This document shows, one piece after another, positions 1 to 5,005 of a stretch of 5,587 nucleotides of DNA. The stretch is from Planctomycetota bacterium. Its GTDB lineage: Bacteria; Planctomycetota; Phycisphaerae; WQYP01. The notes below the pieces were generated by a model. The model saw nothing but the letters and a program-made list of their open reading frames with translations, searched no databases and was not told the DNA's origin. Numbering within the stretch: position 1 is the first letter of the stretch; each line of letters starts with the position of its first letter. The stretch spans positions 1-5,587 of the forward strand of contig JAJYGE010000565.1 in the NCBI GenBank assembly GCA_021785155.1. The letters are read 5' to 3'. The translations under genes were made by a program, and so were the position numbers.

Positions 1-2
1 CC

Positions 3-737
3 GTTATTGAATGTTGGAACAGTTCAAGTATCGTAAGCCGGGATGCCCGCCTGGGACACGACGTGATCGTCGCCGACGAATCCAGACTTTATTTCAACTT
101 TTGCGAGGGGGACCCCAAATACGTGCCACACGCAACGGGAGGAGTTGATACACTTCGGGAAACCTACAAGTTTAATCCATCATCTTTGCTGCCGACTCCC
201 CTGCGTCACCGGCTGCTGGGAGTGGAAGGTTGTCTGTGGGGCGAAGCCGTTCCCACGGCCCATCATCTGTTCTACCAATTGTTGCCACGAGAAATGGCCC
301 TGGCGGAAATCAGTTGGACGCCGTTAAAAGAACAGCATTACTCCAATTTCGTTAATCGCACCGCACGGCAATATCTATGGTTGCGGGCCAACAACTATAA
401 CTTCAGCATCCCGCCGCCGTCATTCCATTTCACCAATAACGCCGGCCGCTTCACCGCCATCCGCGATCCCAGCCGTAACGCTCTGGAAATTCACGCCACT
501 GCTCGCACCGGCTTAGTGCGTATCACCGATCCGGTGCCCGGCGCGAAGATTTACTACACCCGCAATGGCCTGATGCCTAACTCTCACTCAACCCCATACA
601 CCACAGCGGTTGCTCTGCCGATCATATCCGGTAAACCGCTGGTATTGCGCGGTATTGCCGTTGATCCATCGGGCCGCTCCAGTGCGCCATCCAGATTAGA
701 TATCAATACAACTGACGCAACAGGACACGCGCCATAG
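3..737 (+). CDS. Beta-N-acetylhexosaminidase, GH20 family (3' part only)
   Basis: The frame is open from the window edge, so the start lies upstream; 244 residues are visible, and the GTG at 63 is internal. GH20 enzymes release terminal beta-linked GlcNAc or GalNAc by substrate-assisted catalysis. What is seen is the last part of the TIM barrel: VIECWNSSS, then DVIVADESRLYFNF (the conserved strand with the substrate-contacting Tyr), then LGVEGCLWGE followed by PREMALAEISW. The last block is the typical GH20 beta-8 region, in which the W-x-E pair contacts the sugar. The catalytic Asp-Glu pair would lie upstream, outside the window. The final ~75 residues (ITDPVPGAKIYYTRNG...STPY...RGIAVDPSGRSS) match the chitobiase/hexosaminidase C-terminal beta-sandwich (CHB_HEX_C-like). 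The gene ends in TAG, 60 nt before the start of the next glycosidase gene, so co-transcription is likely. The family call is firm; the exact substrate and the localisation cannot be read from this part. Confidence 0.9.
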   Translation, partial: VIECWNSSSIVSRDARLGHDVIVADESRLYFNFCEGDPKYVPHATGGVDTLRETYKFNPSSLLPTPLRHRLLGVEGCLWGEAVPTAHHLFYQLLPREMALAEISWTPLKEQHYSNFVNRTARQYLWLRANNYNFSIPPPSFHFTNNAGRFTAIRDPSRNALEIHATARTGLVRITDPVPGAKIYYTRNGLMPNSHSTPYTTAVALPIISGKPLVLRGIAVDPSGRSSAPSRLDINTTDATGHAP

Positions 738-741
738 CTAT

Positions 742-777
742 TTTGGGGACATTAAAGGGTTGTGTTCAACCCCCAAA
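742..777 (+). other. Possible hairpin between the two glycosidase genes
   Basis: The 60-nt gap carries two nested or competing inverted repeats. TTTGGGG (742-748) pairs with CCCCAAA (771-777), and GGGTTG (757-762) pairs with CAACCC (767-772) around a TGTT loop. The two right arms overlap, so the full stems cannot form at once. No T-run follows, so this is not a classical terminator. It may affect read-through or mRNA stability between the genes, but could be chance. Confidence 0.3.
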
Positions 778-784
778 CCACTAA

Positions 785-790
785 AAGGAG
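785..790 (+). promoter_or_regulatory. Ribosome binding site that sets the start of the second glycosidase
   Basis: AAGGAG lies 7 nt before the ATG at 798, an ideal Shine-Dalgarno arrangement. It favours this start over the in-frame GTG at 762, which would put the site inside the coding sequence and add 12 residues ahead of the signal peptide. Confidence 0.8.
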
Positions 791-797
791 TTTATTA

Positions 798-2831
798 ATG
801 ACACTGTCTTGCCAGACACGAATACAGGCTATTGGTCGAGCCGGCCTCCGTGCTCTTATCGCGTTGGTATTCGCTGTGCCGCCGCTGGCTGCGGCATCGC
901 CAGCGGCGCTACCAACTGCCGGAAAATCAGACTGGTTTACGCTTGGTAATAACAACATTTCATGGCGCGGTCAGCTTATGGGTGAAACACTCAAGAGAAT
1001 AACTATTTCCGATCATATCAGTCGCGGGCGTCTCACGCTGACGGTCCCGTATTTTCGCATTACCCTGGGTAGTGGCCAGACGGTTACATCGTCCGACTTT
1101 ATTTTTTCCCAGCCACCAGTGATAAGGCCGCTGCAAATCAATAGCACGTCGCCAAAACTCGCGGACCATTTTTCAGGCCGGCAATTTGTCGCCAATCTTA
1201 CAGATCCCGCGGCGCGCCTTGACGCCCAATTTTCCGTGCGCCTTCGCCAGAACGCCTGTTACCTGCGGGAGCGGATTGTACTATCTTCCCTTGGTGGGAA
1301 AATCATGATCCAGCGATTAACGCTTCTGCAACAGGCAATTCCTGGTGCCAGAGAAGTTGGAACGGTGGAGGGATCTCCGATTGTCGCCGGCAATTTTTTC
1401 ATGGGCTATGAAAATCCGATGGCCGATAATGCCGTCGGCCATGGATCGGCGGTAAAGTGTTCCTTCGGGCCTTACGACCTTTTAGCGCCCGGTAAATATT
1501 TTGTTGGCAGTTGCGTCATTGGGGTCGTGCCGCGAGATCAACTGCGCCGCGGCTTTATGGCCTATCTGGATATGGAACGCTGTCACCCCTATCGTCCGTT
1601 TCTCCACTTCAACTCCTGGTATGACATTGGACACATGGGAGGAAAATATAACCAGAGAGAATGTATCCATGCCATCAATGCAATCGGAAAGCAATTGGTG
1701 ATCAAGCGCGGGGTGCATCTTGCGTCGTTTTTGTTTGATGACGGTTGGGACAACAACAAGACGCTCTGGAAATTTAACAGCGGTTTTCCCGACGGCTTTA
1801 CCCCTCTGGATAAAGCGGCAGCCCATTATCATGCCAAAGTGGGGGTTTGGCTTTCCCCCTGGGGAGGATATGGTATTCCCAGACAACAGCGGTTGAAGTA
1901 TGGAAAGCAACAAGGCTTTGAAACAAACCGCTACGGCTTCGACCTGGCGGGGCCGAAATATTACCGCCGTTTCAGTGACATCTGCCTGCGGATGATCCGG
2001 AAATATCATGTCAACATTTTCAAATTTGATGGCGTTGCGGCCGGCGACGGCAATCCCGTCCTGATGCGTGAAGGTGAAGCGATGCTGCGATTGGATCGTG
2101 ACTTGCGTAAAGCTGAGCCGAATTTGTACATCAGCCAGACCACCGGCACCTGGGCTTCGCCATTCTGGCTACTGTACGCAGACTCAATATGGCGCGGAGG
2201 GGACGATCATTCGTATCAGGGAGCGGGTTCATTATGCCAGCAATGGATCACCTATCGTGACGCCCAGACCTACCAGAACATCGTGCGGGCGGGACCCTTA
2301 TATCCTTTGAATTCGCTGATGTTGCATGGCATTATTTACGGGCGATACAGCCCGCGGCTGGACCGGCAAAGCAACCGTGATTTTGCGGATCAGGTATGGT
2401 CATTCTTTGGAACCGGCACGCAGTTGCAGGAACTATATATTACTCCATCGTTGCTGAACACGTATGACTGGGATGTGCTGGCGCGGGCCGCCAAATGGGC
2501 CAATCGGAACGCACCGATTTTAAGCGACACCCATTGGATCGGCGGCAATCCGGCGAAAGGCCAAGTTTACGGATGGGCATCCTGGCACGCCAATAAGGGC
2601 ATCATTGTACTGCGCAATCCAACAGCAAAAACCGCGACGTTTATCGGCGATATTGGGAAGTTACTTCAGCTTCCCGCCGGTGCAGAAACCACCTATCGTC
2701 TTACCAGTCCGCGGAAACATTTGCGCGCTCATCAACCGATCCAACTGCAAGCCGGTCATCCTCATGCCTTTACGCTGAAAGCCTTTGCTGTATTGGTGCT
2801 CCAATCACACGGAGGCATCGCGACAAAATAA
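798..2831 (+). CDS. Secreted glycoside hydrolase, GH36/GH27-like (clan GH-D type, putative alpha-galactosidase)
   Basis: 677 residues from the ATG at 798, chosen for its strong AAGGAG site. Residues 1 to ~38 form a Sec signal peptide: basic start (R8, R13, R17), hydrophobic core ALIALVFAVPPLAA, and small residues before the likely cleavage site. A beta-rich N-terminal region (~40-265) is followed by a TIM barrel opening at LHFNSWYD (269-276). Barrel motifs seen are FLFDDGWD (Asp314/Asp315), VGVWLSPWGGYG, FKFDG with Asp411 as likely nucleophile (as in the GH36/GH27 K-x-D motif), and SIWRGGDDH with Asp469 or Asp470 as candidate acid/base. A beta-type C-terminal domain (~590-677) includes WASWHANKGIIVLRNP. 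Retaining alpha-galactosidase or alpha-N-acetylgalactosaminidase activity is inferred from these motifs; GH101/GH129-like or other clan members remain possible. Its place behind a GH20 gene suggests joint breakdown of a hexosamine- or galactose-containing glycan outside the cytoplasm. The gene ends in TAA. Confidence 0.75.
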   Translation: MTLSCQTRIQAIGRAGLRALIALVFAVPPLAAASPAALPTAGKSDWFTLGNNNISWRGQLMGETLKRITISDHISRGRLTLTVPYFRITLGSGQTVTSSDFIFSQPPVIRPLQINSTSPKLADHFSGRQFVANLTDPAARLDAQFSVRLRQNACYLRERIVLSSLGGKIMIQRLTLLQQAIPGAREVGTVEGSPIVAGNFFMGYENPMADNAVGHGSAVKCSFGPYDLLAPGKYFVGSCVIGVVPRDQLRRGFMAYLDMERCHPYRPFLHFNSWYDIGHMGGKYNQRECIHAINAIGKQLVIKRGVHLASFLFDDGWDNNKTLWKFNSGFPDGFTPLDKAAAHYHAKVGVWLSPWGGYGIPRQQRLKYGKQQGFETNRYGFDLAGPKYYRRFSDICLRMIRKYHVNIFKFDGVAAGDGNPVLMREGEAMLRLDRDLRKAEPNLYISQTTGTWASPFWLLYADSIWRGGDDHSYQGAGSLCQQWITYRDAQTYQNIVRAGPLYPLNSLMLHGIIYGRYSPRLDRQSNRDFADQVWSFFGTGTQLQELYITPSLLNTYDWDVLARAAKWANRNAPILSDTHWIGGNPAKGQVYGWASWHANKGIIVLRNPTAKTATFIGDIGKLLQLPAGAETTYRLTSPRKHLRAHQPIQLQAGHPHAFTLKAFAVLVLQSHGGIATK

Positions 2832-2984
2832 TGTGGCTCTTCGGGCAAACGAGTGGGTGAATGATGCTCGCGAAAATGATTTGAGCGGCACGAGACCGGT
2901 TTTCAACACGGTTGATTCTAATAGGATGGCAAAACGTGGATACAAACGGTGGCTACCCGATCAGGGATCACGCGTTGAAAACGG
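2832..2984. other. Convergent intergenic region without a recognisable gene
   Basis: This stretch lies between the plus-strand glycosidase stop and the palindrome. It has no gene with a credible start or family resemblance. One 9-bp inverted repeat is present (GTTTTCAAC at 2899-2907, GTTGAAAAC at 2974-2982), whose arms are too far apart for a tight hairpin. No terminator with a T-run was seen for the glycosidase gene. Confidence 0.5.
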
Positions 2985-3030
2985 CTAGTGCCCTGTTCCA
3001 TCCGTAATTACGGATGGAACAGGGCACTAG
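2985..3030. repeat. Perfect 46-bp palindrome, copy 1 of a dispersed element
   Basis: The stretch reads identically on both strands, from CTAGTGCCCTGTTCCA to TGGAACAGGGCACTAG. The shared core is 40 bp (2988-3027), bounded by TA on each side. A second copy sits at 4941-4984 with the same core except for one compensated base pair (T3001:A3014 here). Transcribed from either strand it would fold into a near-perfect ~20-bp stem with a minimal AAUU loop. It begins 7 nt past the stop of the minus-strand MauE-like gene, and CCGTTTTC follows on that strand, so it may end that transcript. No T-run follows on the plus strand. It could be a REP-like or MITE-like element; no transposase is in the window. 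Confidence 0.9.
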
Positions 3031-3036
3031 GACGCC

Positions 3037-3969
3037 TCAGAATCCATACCACGCGCCGGGAATGTAGGAACGTACTCGGGTTACTTTGCCGTTATTCAGA
3101 TCTACCAGTACCGGTAGAAATGGTGGATGCCACAGACGAGTGGCCTTCAGTTTCAGGCGCACGATTTTCGGATCGACAATTCCTTTCGGCAGCGGGCCGT
3201 AGGGCGGTAGTTCAATCAGTGCCACCTGGTGTCGCGGACTGGCTTTTAAGCGGCGGGTAATTTCGGCGATCGTGTGTTGGCATACCGGGCAGGTATGAAA
3301 GTAAATCACCGCCAGCCATTGGCCATGCATGATGAGGCGGCTGCCGGAAACATACGCCGCTAAAGGAAAACGCTTTCCATTCCAGGCTGGCGGCTGCATC
3401 AGGACTACACCGCGTCCGCCGGTTAATTTTCCGTTGGCATGGAGTATGGCGGGGCGCAAATAGTAGCCCCCGCCAATTCCGGCGGTGACAATAACCAAAG
3501 CCATCAATCCTGCCAGAGCCTTACGCCACCGGACCGTTTGGCCCGTCTTGGGCCGGCTTGATGGCGACGCTGTGAAAAGCAGTAATAGCAGGCCATCCAT
3601 CGTCGCGGTGATCCATGGATTCATCGGTACCGGTCCGAAGCAGCCGCAATCTGTCTGTCCCTGCCAGCCGCGGAAAATGGAAACGCATAAAAAAATAGTA
3701 AACAACAATATTCCCGCTCGCCGGGCATAAAAGGCCGCCACGGAACTGATGAACCATACGCCCGCCGCCAATTCCAACATGACGTCGGCGGTATGGAAAA
3801 AATAATGATTCAGGACTGCTCCGCGCAGCAGATCATATCCTTTCAACGCACCCGCAATAATCAACACGATGGCCGCAAGAAGCAGTACCCAATCGCCGCG
3901 GGTGTATCTTTCCGGCGGAGACTGGTTCGAATCTGGAGCGACGGAAAATGGGATGTTGGTGGTCATCAT
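3037..3969 (-). CDS. MauE/DoxX-like membrane protein fused to a thioredoxin-like domain
   Basis: 310 residues. After a polar N-terminus (1-25), about four hydrophobic segments (near 26-46, 62-82, 86-100 and 119-134) make a MauE/DoxX-like bundle. The signature GWQGQTDCGCFGP (Cys108, Cys110) lies before the fourth segment, as in MauE-type redox membrane proteins. A fifth segment (~151-172) leads to a thioredoxin-like domain with YFHTCPVC (Cys227-x-x-Cys230) and FLPVLVDLNNGKV, whose Pro286 fits the cis-proline. MauE-like proteins are linked to disulfide formation or electron transfer. The fusion suggests that the membrane Cys pair exchanges electrons with the CPVC domain, presumably on the outer face of the membrane; this is inference. 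ATG 3969 overlaps the recO stop (ATGA). A second ATG at 3966 has better spacing (7 nt) from GAGG at 3977-3974, so the protein may be 309 residues. Translational coupling to recO is likely. Physiological partner unknown. Confidence 0.82.
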   Translation of the reverse strand: MMTTNIPFSVAPDSNQSPPERYTRGDWVLLLAAIVLIIAGALKGYDLLRGAVLNHYFFHTADVMLELAAGVWFISSVAAFYARRAGILLFTIFLCVSIFRGWQGQTDCGCFGPVPMNPWITATMDGLLLLLFTASPSSRPKTGQTVRWRKALAGLMALVIVTAGIGGGYYLRPAILHANGKLTGGRGVVLMQPPAWNGKRFPLAAYVSGSRLIMHGQWLAVIYFHTCPVCQHTIAEITRRLKASPRHQVALIELPPYGPLPKGIVDPKIVRLKLKATRLWHPPFLPVLVDLNNGKVTRVRSYIPGAWYGF

Positions 3970-4754
3970 GGTGCCTCGCTTTTACCAAAAATTGCGTCCA
4001 CTGCCCAGCGTGTTTTCAGCGGGCGCTCTGTGGCCGTCTCTATGGCCGCCACCAGCACCGCCGCCGCTCTCCTTAGTGCGGCGGCATCCGCCGGTTTGGA
4101 AGGAGTCGCGCTTAATAATACGCTGGGGTGCGGCAGCCGGGCCAGCGCCAGCAAAACACCGCCATCCACACGCAGTGTCTTGGATTGCCCTGGACAACCG
4201 GAGCAACATGCTCCTCCGGATCGCGGGCAGAATTGGGCCGATACTCCGGCGCGCATCGGCGTTTTGCACACCAGGCAATTTTCCAGGTGCGGTTGATATC
4301 CGGTAGAGATCAAAATTACTTTTGCCATGCTTAAAAAAAGGCGTTTTGTTTCGGCCGTTCCCATCGCCGCCACGCCTGTGACAAGTTCGTCATAGAGGGC
4401 GGTATGAGGTTCATGAGGGGAAAGTAACGCCATGATTATTTCGCAGAGGATCTGCCCGGCATAAAACGCGGGCAAAGATTTCCGCAACGCCGGTTGATGA
4501 TCTAATAAATTCCAGGCAGTCAGCGTGGAAAGCTCGGCTGTTCCGCGTGGCGGAATAAAAACCACTTCGCCCCGGGCCAGTTGATCTATCGGCGCGCCAA
4601 ATGAAAACGTGCCCCCCTTAGCCATTTTGCGACTTCCTTTGGCCAGTAAAGCCATGACGCCGGTTTGCCGGCCCAGCAGCGTGACTACCTGACTGGTTTC
4701 CGAAAAGTCGATGACGCGCAAACAGATTGCCTCGTCTTTTTCATAACTCGCCAT
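3966..4754 (-). CDS. recO: DNA repair protein RecO
   Basis: 262 residues, close to the usual RecO length of about 240-260. RecO binds DNA, anneals strands and, with RecR (and RecF), loads RecA onto SSB-coated DNA in RecF-pathway recombinational repair in the cytoplasm. The N-terminus (DEAICLRVIDFSETSQVVTLL, GVMALLAKGSRK, then P69 and onwards) matches the RecO OB-fold opening, including the conserved pattern in which the protein switches from strand to K-G-x-R/K. The middle is the helical domain (LPAFYAGQILCEII...). A zinc site is visible as Cys160-x-x-Cys163 with Cys184-x-x-Cys187, plus nearby Cys176 and Cys183. The ATG at 4754 aligns with typical RecO starts, though its upstream sequence has only a weak, distant purine stretch (GGAGAGAG). 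It is the first gene of a two-gene minus-strand unit, overlapping the MauE-like gene. Confidence 0.93.
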   Translation of the reverse strand: MASYEKDEAICLRVIDFSETSQVVTLLGRQTGVMALLAKGSRKMAKGGTFSFGAPIDQLARGEVVFIPPRGTAELSTLTAWNLLDHQPALRKSLPAFYAGQILCEIIMALLSPHEPHTALYDELVTGVAAMGTAETKRLFLSMAKVILISTGYQPHLENCLVCKTPMRAGVSAQFCPRSGGACCSGCPGQSKTLRVDGGVLLALARLPHPSVLLSATPSKPADAAALRRAAAVLVAAIETATERPLKTRWAVDAIFGKSEAP

Positions 4755-4859
4755 AACCCGGATTCTACTCTCTCCGCCCGGTAATGTGCGATTGGGTTGT
4801 AAAAATTCGATGCCATTACATCCATGCTGAATCTAAGCACTAATGGCCGTAAAAGTCCA
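4755..4859. other. Upstream region of recO
   Basis: This is the spacer between the recO start and the first operator. It must hold or adjoin the recO promoter, but no convincing minus-strand -35/-10 pair was found. A TATAAT on the minus strand (4889-4884) overlaps the plus-strand -10 but lacks a good -35. One 7-bp inverted repeat, GCCATTA (4812-4818) and TAATGGC (4841-4847), is present and could be chance. Confidence 0.35.
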
Positions 4860-4882
4860 TAGTTGACACTAAATCTCAACTA
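4860..4882. promoter_or_regulatory. Operator 1 (dyad over the -35 of the FTR1 promoter)
   Basis: The core TTGACACTAAATCTCAA (4863-4879) is a 6-5-6 dyad with one mismatch, flanked by TAG and CTA. It matches operator 2 at 18 of 23 positions. The five differences fall at core positions and one flank base, while the half-sites TTGA...TCTCAA are kept. It covers the -35 hexamer and the start of the spacer, so binding there would block RNA polymerase. The TGA-n7-TCA-like spacing is loosely similar to a Fur-family 7-1-7 site, but the match is partial and the regulator is not identified. Confidence 0.6.
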
Positions 4883-4891
4883 TATTATAAC
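4863..4891 (+). promoter_or_regulatory. Sigma70-type promoter for the FTR1 gene
   Basis: TTGACA (4863-4868) is a perfect -35 box. TATAAC (4886-4891) is 5 of 6 to the -10 consensus at the ideal 17-bp spacing. Transcription would start near 4898, giving a leader of roughly 108 nt before the ATG at 5006. The promoter lies between two copies of one operator, so it is probably repressible and strong when free. Confidence 0.65.
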
Positions 4892-4902
4892 GTTACAGGC
4901 AT

Positions 4903-4925
4903 TAGTTGAGATTAAGTCTCAATTA
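4903..4925. promoter_or_regulatory. Operator 2 (dyad just downstream of the predicted transcription start)
   Basis: The core TTGAGATTAAGTCTCAA (4906-4922) is a perfect 6-5-6 inverted repeat within TAG...TTA. Its centre at 4914 is 43 bp, about four helical turns, from the centre of operator 1 at 4871, so both sites face the same side of the DNA. Given the iron permease gene downstream, a Fur- or DtxR-type metal repressor is the likeliest binder; this is inference from context. Confidence 0.65.
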
Positions 4926-4940
4926 TATGGTTGGCTCTGC

Positions 4941-4984
4941 TAGTGCCCTGTTCCACCCGTAATTACGGGTGGAACAGGGCACTA
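4941..4984. repeat. Perfect 44-bp palindrome, copy 2 of the dispersed element
   Basis: TAGTGCCCTGTTCCA...TGGAACAGGGCACTA, with the 40-bp core at 4943-4982. It differs from copy 1 only at C4956 and G4969 (T and A there), which pair with each other, so the palindrome is intact. It lies within the predicted leader of the FTR1 mRNA, ending 8 nt before the AAGGA ribosome binding site. On the plus strand it is followed by an A-rich stretch and not a T-run, so it does not look like an intrinsic terminator for that strand. Confidence 0.9.
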
Positions 4985-4992
4985 AAATAAAA

Positions 4993-4997
4993 AAGGA
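4993..4997 (+). promoter_or_regulatory. Ribosome binding site of the FTR1 gene
   Basis: AAGGA is 8 nt before ATG 5006, in an A-rich and probably unpaired stretch directly after the palindrome. It supports this start codon. Confidence 0.75.
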
Positions 4998-5005
4998 TAC
5001 TAACA

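Noticed and set aside
762..797. GTG at 762 as the start of the second glycosidase
   Set aside because: It would put an ideal AAGGAG site inside the gene, and the extra 12 residues do not improve the signal peptide. ATG 798 is preferred.
1482..2009. Minus-strand 175-codon open frame inside the second glycosidase gene
   Set aside because: It lies wholly opposite a gene with a clear signal peptide and barrel motifs; its translation resembles no known family and has no ribosome site in a gap. It is a shadow frame.
2899..2982. 9-bp inverted repeat GTTTTCAAC / GTTGAAAAC as a mobile element end pair
   Set aside because: The arms enclose only 66 bp without any coding sequence, no target duplication is seen, and a 9-bp match in this length can arise by chance.
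2785..2988. Plus-strand 67-codon open frame across the end of the second glycosidase gene and the gap
   Set aside because: It starts inside the glycosidase gene in another frame, lacks a ribosome site and ends in the palindrome; no recognisable protein features.
2985..3030. Palindrome as a classical bidirectional intrinsic terminator
   Set aside because: No T-run follows on the plus strand and only TTTT, two nucleotides past a GC-rich stretch, on the minus strand. The second copy lies upstream of a gene, between promoter and start codon. Termination may be a side effect for the minus-strand operon.
3793..4306. Plus-strand open frames (145 and 167 codons) across the recO and MauE-like genes
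   Set aside because: They overlap each other and two well-supported minus-strand genes; their Ala/Pro/Arg-rich translations are typical of antisense frames in GC-rich coding DNA.
4884..4889. Minus-strand TATAAT as the recO promoter -10
   Set aside because: At 17 bp upstream the hexamer is ATCTCA, a poor -35. The match is probably a by-product of the AT-rich plus-strand promoter.
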